A DNA stretch of 64,000 bases from NCBI GenBank assembly GCA_037179335.1, contig JAKZHN010000005.1, positions 744,001 to 808,000 on the forward strand, in the 5' to 3' direction. The notes under the pieces are model-generated. The model searched no databases. It saw nothing but the letters and a program-made list of their open reading frames with translations, and had not been told where the DNA came from. This stretch comes from Cyclaneusma minus (taxonomy: Eukaryota > Ascomycota > Leotiomycetes > Marthamycetales > Marthamycetaceae). Each line of letters begins with the position of its first letter. Position 1 is the first letter of the stretch. Below are positions 1 to 10,200 of this stretch, in pieces. A program made the translations under genes and the position numbers.

Positions 1-1
1 T

Positions 2-505
2 CTGCTCGTCGACGTAGGCGGCGGTCGTGGCCACGATGTCATGGAATTCACATCCAGACACCCTTCGCATCCCGGCAGGATCATTCTGCAAGACCTAGAG
101 GACGTCGTTGCCAGCGTGGCACAAAGCAACCAAGGAAAACTCCCCTTCGAAGTACAAGCTCACGACTTCTTCACTCCACAGCCTGTCAAAGCTGCCCGAG
201 CATACCTGCAGCACTCTATTCTACACGACTGGAACGACGAAGATGCCGTTAGGATATTGAAGAATTTGAGGCCGGCGTTGAAGCCTGGATATTCGAGAGT
301 TCTTCTGAATGAGATTGTCATGTTAGAAGAATATCCTACGCTTGCGCATACGTCGATGGATATGATGATGCTGGCTCATTTCGCGGTGCGTGAACGTACC
401 CTGGCTGATTGGAAGAATATCCTTGAGAAGGCGAATCTCAAGATGTGCGAGGTCTACTCGTATCCTGGAGTTGCTGAGAGTCTTATTGAGGCTGAGCTAG
501 TTTGA
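2..505 (+). CDS. O-methyltransferase, C-terminal part (gene enters from left edge)
   Basis: Likely a SAM-dependent O-methyltransferase of the fungal plant-type family (Methyltransf_2), which methylates hydroxyl groups of aromatic or polyketide metabolites. The frame is open from base 2, so the N-terminal dimerisation domain lies outside the window. The first residues, LLVDVGGGRGHDV, are the glycine-rich SAM-binding loop. Further on, QDLEDVV carries the acidic residue expected to hold the SAM ribose, and LQHSILHDWNDEDAVRILKN matches the family's HxxHDWxDxxxxxIL segment; the second His (in LHDW) is the expected catalytic base. The stop is TGA at 503-505. Such genes often sit in secondary-metabolite clusters, but the right-hand neighbour is not a typical cluster gene and the left side is not visible. 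Family call is firm; substrate unknown. Confidence 0.88.
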   Translation: MLVDVGGGRGHDVMEFTSRHPSHPGRIILQDLEDVVASVAQSNQGKLPFEVQAHDFFTPQPVKAARAYLQHSILHDWNDEDAVRILKNLRPALKPGYSRVLLNEIVMLEEYPTLAHTSMDMMMLAHFAVRERTLADWKNILEKANLKMCEVYSYPGVAESLIEAELV

Positions 506-691
506 AACTAGTTGTAGCTCAGTTTGATACATCTGAACGGCATTCTGGTTTTTCTTTTGTCATATCGACGAGGGCCGTAGCCTCTGTAAAGATTCTATCT
601 CTAGGTCCCTCGTGAAAAGCTAGGTCGTCTCACATCCCCAGTCCCAGATACCTCTACCAGAAGATCCGGCCGAGTGTCAATCTCCTGAGCC

Positions 692-2006
692 CTATTTCCT
701 CTGTGAACGAGACCCATCCTCAAATGGCTTCAGAGCAGGGCCATAAATGCCCAATTTCCCATCCTCATAGCGGTTCAGTACACCCGCAAGTTCCCTCAAG
801 TCCTTGTCACCCAAAGTCTTCGACAGCATGCTATCAATCACTTCCACAGCTTCCCACTTAGCCACCCTTTCCACATACTCTTCCTGTTCCCGCCATCTTT
901 CCTTCGTGTCCTCATCCAACGGCTCTCCATTCCCATCGTAGCTCCAAGGAAAGTCCAGCGTAACAGGCAAAGAATCCAGAAACTCCGGAAAAATCACCAT
1001 TTCCCAAGGTACCGTATGAGCCCCTTCCCAATCAATAACGCCCAGAATTCCATAGCTTTCATCGATGACAATGTTGCTTTGAAAGAAATCCATGTGTGCT
1101 AGTGGAAATGGTCCCTTGTCGTACGAAGGCAGCCGTCCAGCTAGTTCCTTGACCTTGCCAGGGAATTCAACGAGGGATGTGAGCACTCTCCTCACTATGT
1201 CGCTGTCTATCCTCTCATCAAATTCCATAGAACGAGTCAGGCTCTCTTCTGCGGATTCCATCGAACCTGGAAACTTCGCATACGAGCCCCACGCCTCGAA
1301 GAACGCCGTTGCTGTTTCGAATGGTCCGCCTATACCAGGGATAGGACCGACATCGTAGCTGCCATCTGCATTCCTAACGACAGTTCCTATTTTCGGCAAG
1401 CGCAGAGACATCATTTGGACCTATGCGAGATCTGTTGACTTCATTGTCCCAAAGTTGTGACCACAAGTAATACTACAAAAGCCTTACCTGCACTCTCGCA
1501 ACTTCATCGTAGAACCTCTCTCTACGCTGCAACGAGATCTCGCCCCTATGAGCCTCAAACCCACCATCAGCATCCATAGCCGTACTCCCCGGCAGAAACT
1601 CCATCAGCACAAACGGGACTCCAACAGGATTGTTGCTGTCAATCTCGTATCCAAATACCGTCGGTACTGGACACTTCGTGCGCTCCTTCAAGATTGTCAT
1701 GGTGTCGATTGCAGTCTTGAGCTTCCCCATCTCTGTTGGCGTGGATGGTTTCATTAGAATCCGTGCGATCCATCGAGTCTTGTCCTCAAACTCAAGTATG
1801 CGAACGAGGTTGTTGGCTCCGTTGTTGGTAGGGGAGAGAAAGGTACATGCGAAGTTTTCCGGGTGGAGAGATGAGGCGTATTGGCAGAGCGCAGCCCAGT
1901 TTGTGCGGCTGAAGCAGTTTTCTATAGGTTCACGAAGCCCAGAATTATCGCTCCAGTCGGATGCTCCCTTCCAGTTCAGAACAGGGAGGTCGGATTGTGA
2001 GGACAT
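692..2006 (-). CDS. Aminoglycoside phosphotransferase (APH)-family protein
   Basis: Protein-kinase-like phosphotransferase of the APH family, large and mostly uncharacterised in fungi; small-molecule kinase activity is inferred. Two exons fit: 2006-1488 and 1420-692, with a 67-nt intron (GTAAGG...ATAG) that keeps frame and gives 415 aa. The downstream exon holds the catalytic signature HMDFFQSN (HxDxxxxN) followed by GVIDWEGAH, the metal-binding loop equivalent to kinase DFG. The N-lobe has the hinge-like segment VPFVLMEFLPG. The start is the first ATG of the open frame (MSSQSDLPV). It faces the O-methyltransferase tail to tail, 186 bp apart. Substrate cannot be told; true antibiotic resistance is not implied. 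Confidence 0.85.
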
Positions 2007-4547
2007 CGCGGGTGTGGAAGTGCTGCTTGAGATAAAGCGATGTATTTCTGGTTTTTGAATACAGTGGATTAAACTGATGTTTGTACAGCCACTTGGGTGG
2101 CCTGAGACTTCTGCGCTGTGTCAGACGGTATGTAGATGTGCGCCCAACAGGCAACAGCGGATGAAAGATTGAAGTGGAGTCGCTTACATGTAGGCAGGGA
2201 ATGAGACATAACAGCAGAGGTGGCACGGTAACCTGCAGACCAACGAATAGGATATCCTTATACCCTGCATCTGGAGTGCTGTCTTCGCCTGGAATCTCTT
2301 CGGACTATTTTTAGGGTTGATTTCATATTGGTGTGTTTATGGACTCCGAGTCTCTGATAGCCATAAAATAATGAGATGTTTATTAGACATTTTCGTTCTT
2401 GAAGCTACGATGTTCATAGTTGAGTGACAATAGATGGTGATTGTTGAATCTGGCATAGCGATAATAGGTCCACCAAGAATGTAGAAAGTGTATCTCTGAT
2501 TCCGAAATTTAAATGCAATGATTGTTCATCGTCACGTCGAGGTTCTATCGTGATCGTGGTCTATTTTCGTCGTCATGTTGCTAGAGTAACAGCCGAATCG
2601 ACCATGGCCAGCGGTGACAACAACCAATCTTATCCAATACATGTACTACCCCATTCAAACAAGAAACAACTCCGGCATAGCAACATCACCAGGTCCTCGA
2701 AAAATTCAAGTATGCCAAATAATCAAATTCCACCACGGAAGTCGGGATTCGGCCAACAATTCACAATTCGCACGTCGTATTCACGTCCCTACGCCCACCA
2801 CGCCCCTTCGGGGAGGCGGAGCAGCCGTTCCGAACTCATGCACCTTTTCTTTACACAAACTAAACCCCTTGAGTCTTTTACTTCCCTGCACTGGGACGCA
2901 CATCACATCCGTCTGCGTTGTCGACGCGCAACAAAACATACAATTCCTGAATTCCACTGGTCATTGCTGGGGTCGAGCTTTTACTCCCTTCGCGGAGGCG
3001 GAGCACAGTCCGGAGCAACGTCCCCGGATTGAGACATCGCATTACACAGACCTCGAAACCAGCCCCAAGACCCTTTCACTCTCAGCACTGGGACGGACTT
3101 CAAATCCGTCTCTGGCGTCGACGCGCAACAAAACATACCCTTTTGAGTTCCACTGGCTATTATTGCTGGGGTTGAAATTCCTATTCCCTTCGCAGAGGCC
3201 GTCCGAAGCGCTGTATAATCGTCCATCTCTTTACACAAATCTTCAAAACCAGCCGCATGGCTCTTTTACTCTCCAGCACTGGAAAGGACTTCAAATCCGT
3301 CTGCATCGTCGACACGCAACAAAAAATGAGATTGTTCAGATTCCACTGGTTAATACTGGGGTCAAGGGCTGCCAACTGGGCCTAGTTCAGCCTTTTTAGA
3401 ACATCTGATGATGCTGTGGTTGGAGATTCCAGAGAGCGGTCACAAAACCCTCGATAACAGCCAGAATCTCGATCTAGTGAAACAGAAAGACTCATAAAGT
3501 GTTCGAAGATATTTGGGGGTCTATGGGCTTCCCTCTCCTCTCTCCCTTCCAGAAAAGACGGTCCGTAGACCCTCAATCGAATGCCAACAGTTCAGCGCTT
3601 CGGTCTTCAGACAACATTGATGGACTGCATACCTCGACTTCACGTCTAAGTGCCCGTATATGATTATATCCAGCCAGCAGATGATAATGACTGGACCTCG
3701 TAACGATCCTTGACGTGTCGGCCTCCTCAAAACTCATGAGGTCAATGAGAATGTTCTCCAGTCCCTGGGCCCGCCAACTCGCAGGATCAATGTCGTTCCA
3801 CTCGACCTGCTCCATCAGTTGTAACTTCGTCTTCCAAGTTCCAACACAACCATGACATTGTTACTGGACATTTCAGCTGAGACAAGCTGAACTCGTCATA
3901 AAAAGAAGCCCGGCAGCCCGAGTCCGTCTCCAAGGATATGTAGATCATAAAATGAAACGACCTCGATATGGGAACACCGAGGTCGAGATTAACGACAGAT
4001 ACATTTGCTCTCAGAACATGTATGTGGCTAGGCCGATGACAGAATGCCACCGGCAAACCACGACATCGTTGCTGCCACCTCCGAAGACCACGCAGCGCGA
4101 CGTTGTGATGCTCATGGAAAGAGAAAAAAGGCTGGGGATGACGCGCGACATTTCAATGTGGTATCCTTGATGACTAAGCGTGTAAGCTAGGCTCAACTGG
4201 GTTTACCCAGTGGATCGGTGAGAATTCGTGCACAAGAACCCCATCGCTCTATAATAACTCATTTTAAATTCAAAACAAGAATGTAGGACTTAATAAAACT
4301 ATCAGGATGTAGCTCGATCTTATTTACATAACAAAGTTCAACCGCAATCTTCGAGTAGTAAGGACTCAGCCGTAAGTACATGTAACAACAAGTCTCACAT
4401 TTGAACGGTAAGGATCCGTCCGCTATCATGGTCTGTGCTTCAATAATGCCAAGCTGCCCTCGTCGTGCTGTAGGGCAAAATGTTCGGCTACTTACATAGC
4501 CCCTGGCCCACATATCCCGACCACCCAACATGCAAAACAAATAATTT
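2007..4547. other. Gene-free stretch with tandem repeats
   Basis: No gene with convincing coding character was found here. The middle (about 2790-3375) is a three-copy tandem repeat, listed separately. The rest holds only short open frames on both strands with no recognisable motif. Confidence 0.6.
2790..3375. repeat. Three imperfect ~190-bp tandem repeats
   Basis: Anchor blocks recur in the same order. TTCGSGGAGGCGGAGC-like sequence lies at about 2807 and 2989, with a decayed copy at 3189. TCGACGCGCAACAAAACATAC-like sequence lies at about 2921, 3118 and 3308. CACTGGGACG / CACTGGAAAG precedes each by about 30 bp. Spacings are 182-200 bp. Copies differ by scattered substitutions and small indels, so the array is old. 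The open frames across it are not conserved in frame. The CGACGYGCRACAAA core recurs three times at 18.5-18.8 kb, suggesting a dispersed repeat family. Confidence 0.75.
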
Positions 4548-4629
4548 TGCCCTCTGCCAGAGTCGAACTGACGACCTCATCATGCTCTAGAAGTACTAGT
4601 GATGCGCTCTACCGCTGAGCCAAGAGGGC
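4548..4629 (-). tRNA. tRNA-Thr (AGU) with a short intron
   Basis: The minus strand folds as a full cloverleaf. The acceptor stem is GCCCTCT/AGAGGGC with discriminator A. The D arm is GCTC-AGCGGTA-GAGC. The anticodon stem is CATCA/TGATG, with loop CT-AGT-A. The variable loop is AGGTC and the T arm is GTCAG-TTCGACT-CTGGC. The anticodon loop is 10 nt too long, which fits an intron (CTTCTAGAGC) after position 37, the standard site in eukaryotic nuclear tRNAs. The AGT anticodon (A34 read as inosine) gives threonine. Confidence 0.92.
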
Positions 4630-4934
4630 TGATAGGCTGGTTTGCTGATGAGAAGTCGACACAGATATGCATCTACAAAGGAAGTCAAGCAATTATGCCC
4701 AGCAGGCAGGCTAATATTGTTCCTTCCTTTGAGGAGAAGACCTCCTGTCTGATCCAGAACGTCCGTTCAAAGTCACCAGGGCGCAGTATTTGTGATTTTC
4801 AAGCAGAATAAGATTTTTGGAGTTTTGTCAGACTTTTCAGCAACTTCACTTCAAACCAGGAAATATCGACGGTATACCTAGCTGCCTGCTTCACTCTCAT
4901 GGCTATATGAGAGACCGACAATTACACACTTTGA
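4630..4934. other. Short gene-free stretch
   Basis: Between the tRNA 5' end and the CorA-like stop codon. Nothing recognisable; it should contain the 3' UTR of the CorA-like gene. Confidence 0.5.
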
Positions 4935-6841
4935 TTACATTGGCAACATGTAGCCCAAACCACCACATCTTAGCACAATTTTGCGGAGAAAGGGGTACCT
5001 CGACCAAAGAAACCAGGTGAAGACCGTTACAAATGTCAAGCAAACAGCGAGAAGTACGAAATTCCACCATGGAGGAAGCGACGTATCACCCGAAATTTCC
5101 CTGATATTCATCCCAAAGATACTCTAGAAAACAAAGTGTCAGAAGCATATTTACATTTGAGAACTATATGCGGGAAGGCAGGGGGCGGCAGCGGATTTGC
5201 AAGGAGGAGAGGGTGCGGAGGTATTGGGTTAGTACTTACGGCAGCAAGAGTCAGGGGAAGATAAATGAAAGTGAGGTAAGTGACTCGTCGGATGCTAGAA
5301 GCAAGTTCGTTCGCCGCTCTGCTCTCCTCGACCGCCGCGCGCGTATCTTGTAAGGTGGCAATATTGAAAATCTACCAGCGTCCATACTCAATAAACCGTC
5401 TGACCCAAAATCAAGGAAACTCACCAAGCTGATAAGCACATTCGTCTGATTCGTCAACTCGCTAATCCTCGAAACGTGATCCTCGAATGACATTCTCGTC
5501 TTGGCCAAATAGCTGGCAATCGAGTTCTGTGCTTGCGCGGCTATGAAAAAGGGGTGCTTGCTCATCTGTTGCGCTGTGTCTGAAGCACAGATAATCCGGC
5601 GTCGCGCTTCAGCCCAGAGAGGAGCTAGCTTGTGAAGCTCGCGGGTGTAACGGAGCTGATCGGAAGCAGAAAGGTCGTGCTCGACACACGTTTCGCTCTG
5701 ATTGCTGTAAGTAGATGTAAGGGAGAGAAATTATCAGTGTAAAGCCTACGAGAATCCTGAGGTGTGTTTCGGCTTCGTCGAGGAATGCATTCCAGGTGTA
5801 TCTGGCTGTGTTAGCAAGGCATGAAAGAGAGGAGAGTCGCTTACTGGATGATGTAGAAGTTTTCTGTAATGATGTCGCAGAGGCCGAGCTTATTGTCTGG
5901 TACGCCCGGGAGAGGCTCTTCTTGCTTTACCGCAAGAGTTTCAATGCCGTCTCGGAAGGCAGTGTCGAGAGGATCTAGTTGTATAACTCCATCATATCTA
6001 CTTACGAGTTAACAAGCTTCTATATGTCGTCAACGTCAAGGTTGGTACATCTCCTTACTTGCCATCATCCCCACGGATAAATATCAGCGAGATCCTCGTA
6101 AGTTGCCATTCGTGCCGAGCCGCACCAGATGCAGTTTGGAATCTGGATTTTGGCGGATTTTGCATTCTTCTCGCTTCTGCTGAGATTTGACCTACTGCGT
6201 ATTGCTCGAAAAGTTGAATACTGAAGAAAGCGACTGGAGTCACTATTAGAATACGTTCCTAGGACGTGGGTTCTGATTATTCGACTCACAGTTCTCTACG
6301 GTATTCCCGGTACTCATCATTGTAGGTGGGATATTGAAGAACCTTGGTGTGATCTTGAGATAGAATGCGAGAACTTGCAAAGCTTCGGCGCCGAGCAGTG
6401 TAACGACACTTCAAACCGGCAAAATATTAATACTAAATCTTGATAACCATCTGTTTCTGTGCTTACTATAAGTGGCAGTATGTCTTATTCTCCCACTGTT
6501 CGTCATTCTTAGCAGAAAAAGCAAACCTTGCCTTAGAACATACTGCAACTTACTGTTTTCTGAACTTCCGTTTCGAGGGCTCCTACATCAGAAATCTCTA
6601 CGGACTTCCGCCATAGCAAGTCACCCACGCCATCTCCGAAAGCAAATTTGGACATACGGCAGGCATTTCCTGGATGGTCCAGGAGATACTTTTGCAGCTC
6701 GTTGAACGCAAGACCCTGTGCTCCAAGGCTCTGAAGCCAGACCTCGTGCGGTCGTCCGATAGAGGATGTATTTGGGGGATAAAGAGGACGAGATCCAGAG
6801 GGGGTATTGGGGTGCATCCACCATACTCCGCGAAGGGCCAT
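4935..6841 (-). CDS. CorA-like membrane protein with GMN motif (nine exons)
   Basis: Member of the fungal CorA-like family (CorA proteins are pentameric Mg2+ channels), predicted to be in a membrane. The gene is hidden by eight introns; splice sites and frame give exons 6841-6554, 6495-6467, 6408-6290, 6233-6059, 6000-5845, 5801-5750, 5697-5425, 5371-5240 and 5123-4935, 470 aa in all. A long soluble N-terminal part includes LGAEALQVLAFYLKITPRF and HEWQLTRISLIF. A helical stretch follows (TNVLISLIFNIATLQDTR), then TM1 (YLTFIYLPLTLAASIFG), the signature GMN at residues 412-414, and a second TM (FVLLAVCLTFVTVFTWFLW). The two-TM ending with GMN between them is the CorA hallmark. Exon 2 is only 29 nt. 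Many fungal relatives are not proven transporters. The intron at 5802-5844 is short (43 nt) and two acceptors had alternatives, so exact residues at joins are provisional. Confidence 0.82.
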
Positions 6842-7475
6842 GCTTGATGCCGGATTTTCGGTAATAAGAACAGGAAAACTGCAGTGAAATTGGGGAAGCT
6901 AGAGGAAGCAAAAGAAGTTTTGTTCCGTCACGTAGACTTTGTGAGACAGAGACACAAGGCTCGGGGTGCATTCAAAGCAGTCTGTTTTACGGGATAGTGG
7001 ACATGCATGCTCGACCTTCCTCAGCCTCACGCTGTGAGCACAAATTCGTTGGCAAATGCGGGGTATTCAGCTGCTCTGGTTTGGGAGATGCCAGATCCGG
7101 CTTGCGATTGTAGAGGCTTTATCATGAAAGTCGATCCTCCCTCTGACGATGCGCTTTATGTTGCCGCGCTGCGTACTGGTGGAGTATTTCAGTTAGTGAA
7201 ACAGCAGTTAGCAAAGACTAGCATGAGCATTGAAAGAGGGCATCATGCAGAACTTGACTCTCTCTATTACTGCGAAAAGAGGAAGGTTCATCGTCTTATT
7301 TTAGGTGAGTACCTTATCAGAGAAGCAATCCCTTCGTCCAGTTTCCCATGTTCCATGCTCGTTACTCCTGTCCTCATAATGCATATCCACCAGCACCAAT
7401 AAATCTGATGCTCCCAGAACGCCACGCAATGCAACAAACCATGCACAATACCCACCCAACACCCAACCCCCCCCC
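6842..7475. other. Intergenic region upstream of CorA-like gene
   Basis: Contains the CorA-like promoter and the 3' flank of the App1-like gene. A plus-strand frame at 7007-7402 (131 codons) is open but has no recognisable domain, so it is not called. Confidence 0.4.
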
Positions 7476-9092
7476 TCACAACATCAAAAACGCAAAAGCT
7501 AAACCACCCACCAACATCGAAACCGTCCAGCTCAACTCACCAGCAGCCGTAACACTCGCCGCACTCGTCTTATTGTCCCCCGAAGTGCTCAACCCAAACG
7601 GCAATCCCTGCTCTCCCAGCGTCACATTCTGCTTAATCGTCTGATTAACACACTCCCCATTCGCCACATCAAGCCCCATCAAATCATCCGGCGTCACAAA
7701 GAACATATAGCTGTCGCTATTCAGCCCCTTGAATCCACTCGTATCATAAGGAAAGTGATCCCCACTATCCGTCGCCGACGTATTCCTCAGCCAAATACAC
7801 TGCACCTGGTTTGGAAACTCGGTTACCATGGCTGGATAATCGGACATCACGTCACTGTTCGAAGTGTCCGCGATGAGGATGAATTTGCGGTCGGGGAATG
7901 TCTCGAAGACTTTTTCGAGGAGGTATTTGCGGATGCTGAGGGTGGCGGATACGTCGGAGAAGTTTAGGGGGCGGGTGTCGAAGGATCCGCCGGGGTAGGT
8001 GGCGTAGATGAATTCCATGTAGTTGCGCGAGACTTGCTCGGGGAGGGTGGTGAGGTAGTGGAAGTGGAAGTCGGGGATGGAACGGCTCCAGTTGGCGTAG
8101 ATGTCGGGCATGTTCATCCAGGGGGTGAAGGGCTTGGCGAAGGTGTTTAGGATGCCTTCCGTGGGTTCGTAGATCTTGGTGATGCGGAGGATGTCGTCGA
8201 TGTCGGATACAATGGTGATGCCGGTTGTCGGGACCAGGTAAGAAGTCGCATTTCCAGTATCTGTTCCGTCTGTGTACACATTCAGACGCTGAAGGTTCGT
8301 TGTCTCGTTTCCTGGATTCAGGTAGCCGCCAGAGCCAGAGACATTCGCAAGCAGAACGAAATCATCAAAGTCACCCTCGACTGTGGTTTCGTAAGGGAAT
8401 GTGATTGACTGGGATCCGCCTGCTGCAGTCACTGCTCCTCCTCCATCGGACTCTCCATCTCCCCCGGTACTGTTCGAAGGTTCGAGTGTGAAGGAAACAT
8501 TGACGTTTCCCTGCTGTACCACGAAGATTTCGGCAGTAACATTTCGCGCCTGGGAAGCTTGAGCAGCAGGTAGATCTTCAACTGAAGTTCCAATTAGGAA
8601 GGTGTTCGCAAGTTCATTAAGCTTCGATTCGGAGATGTTGGGCTGCTTGTATACATTTCCATGGAAGCGCATATTCCAACCTTGGTCTGTCCAGTTCGCG
8701 TACCCTCTGTAGGCCATCATTAGCTTATACTCTGTAGAATAAGTCTAAGGTATAGGGGAAACAAACGGGATGTTCAAGACGGAGGTTGGCGTAGCAGCCA
8801 GCGCACTATCACTGAGTCCCAGAGAGCTTTCAACAGCACTTCCGGTAGGAAGATTCTCAAGACCGGGTAAAAGACCACTCGCAACATAGCTGGGCAGACC
8901 AGAGCCTACTTCAGATAGAATTTCGCCGAGGTAGCTGGACAAGATATCGCGCTGGACGACTTTGGAGGGAGTTCGATCGACTAGAGACGCCGGAGTAGTG
9001 ATCATAGGATGTTGAGGAGCAGTGGAGGCTGGAACTGCTTGGATACATGGCAAGAGAGCCAACAGGCCCAGAGCCAGAGAAATTGAAGCCAT
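7476..9092 (-). CDS. Secreted, probably GPI-anchored App1-type phosphatidate phosphatase-like protein
   Basis: HAD-type phosphatase resembling the catalytic domain of yeast App1 (phosphatidate phosphatase; DUF2183). Exons 9092-8767 and 8706-7476 are joined by a 60-nt intron (GTTTGT...CTACAG, branch GCTAAT), giving 518 aa. The N-terminus MASISLALGLLALLPCIQA is a clear signal peptide. ITIVSDIDDILR carries the DxDD nucleophile motif at about residues 277-280, with isoleucine where App1 has threonine. Later segments FILIADTSNSD and MFFVTPDDLMGL fit the rest of the HAD fold. The C-terminus is a Ser/Ala-rich stretch followed by a hydrophobic tail (LSWTVSMLVGGLAFAFLML), as in GPI-anchor signals. App1 itself is a cytosolic actin-patch protein, so this is a secreted branch of the family; its substrate is unknown. 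Several NxT/NxS sites suit an exported protein. Confidence 0.85.
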
Positions 9093-9705
9093 CTCGAGAG
9101 TTTTTGGCGATGAATGTGTTCAGCAGGAAGGTTTCCAGCCAACAAGGCTTATGAACGAACCTGCGAGAAAAATTGAAGCTCAAAGGAGTGAAGCTGCAAC
9201 GAAGCAATCGCAAATCGACAAAGGCAGAAAAGAGGACACGAGCTGGGAAGAGGTCGATCATAAACAAGCTGTCGTTTCGTGAACCATCATCGTAACACCG
9301 GAAATCCTTCATAATTGAACACTTCCATTGGCTCCTTCCCCCTGTCACGAATCTGGAACTTCAGGTTTTCCAGATGGAAGTGACGAGTGCCAAGAAATGG
9401 CTGGCTACGCCACTGTTGGAAAAAGTGGGCTGAAGTCGATCATAAAACTGGGTATTCCTGATAACTGACATGTAAATCGTCGAATGATCTTGCTGGCTTT
9501 TAGCCTCAATGCTGAGCCGCACGGTATCATCCACGTATGATGTCGCGTGTCTTTGATGGCGATCCCCAAACCACCCAATTCCACGGCAACGTCAAAATAT
9601 TCATCCTCGCTTAGTGGATACCTTATGTTTACTATTGATAAAATAGCAGTCCGAACTACGAGCCAAGTAATGGAGCATATCTCATTTCTCTAAGAGCCAC
9701 TCGAT
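9093..9705. other. Intergenic region
   Basis: Promoter side of the App1-like gene and 3' side of the small orphan gene. No further gene or repeat recognised. Confidence 0.5.
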
Positions 9706-10009
9706 TTACCAAAGGCAGTGGCACAGAGTTGTGGGATAACGAATGGGGAGGACGCCGAGGAAATCTCGATATTCCACGCACAATGCATCTGAGCGACAAA
9801 CGTTAGTAGGAAACTTGCTTCTGGACGAATTTTGGGATAGGCAAATTACCTTCGCGACTTGTTTGAAGCTCAAGCAAGGTACCTGAGGGCGAGCCAAGTC
9901 TAATTGTGGTGTTTCCTTTCCCTGTGACCTGTCTGATTTCACCAGAGACTTCCACCAGGTAGCCGTTCGTATTGACAACTGTTTTGATTTCGAATTCGAA
10001 TTTGGTCAT
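9706..10009 (-). CDS. Small orphan protein (80 aa), possible
   Basis: Tentative two-exon gene: 10009-9850 and 9788-9706. It is joined by a 61-nt intron with donor GTAATT, branch CTAAC and acceptor CTCAG, and the splice restores an open frame ending in TAA. The protein begins MTKFEFEIKTVVNTNGYLVE, alternates polar and hydrophobic residues like a small beta-rich domain (EVSGEIRQVTGKGNTTIRLG), and ends in a Cys-containing tail. No family recognised. It lies 191 bp downstream of the HECT ligase stop on the same strand, so this could also be 3'-UTR sequence of that gene with a chance frame. The good splice signals are the main support. Confidence 0.4.
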
Positions 10010-10200
10010 GAATCAGAAGGCTACTGGCTAAAGATGCCCGAAAAATATGGCCTGATAGCATATCGATCGCTGAGTGCCGGGAGGTACAGAGACCTTGTTC
10101 GATTGAGCTTCCCCTTCCAACGCCTCCTAACATCGTATATAGCCATTTCCTTAGCACCAGTAGGTCCAACTCCCGCTCAAAAGCGCCTCGATAAACCCTC

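Noticed and set aside
1..2006. Secondary-metabolite gene cluster
   Set aside because: Only the end of one O-methyltransferase is visible and the next genes are not cluster-type enzymes; the evidence is too thin.
2550..3399. Overlapping plus-strand frames of 160 and 261 codons
   Set aside because: They cross the ~190-bp tandem repeats but the frame is not kept between copies, so they are not coding.
7007..7402. Plus-strand frame of 131 codons
   Set aside because: No domain, no splice evidence, and its 3' end runs into the flank of the App1-like gene; left as intergenic.
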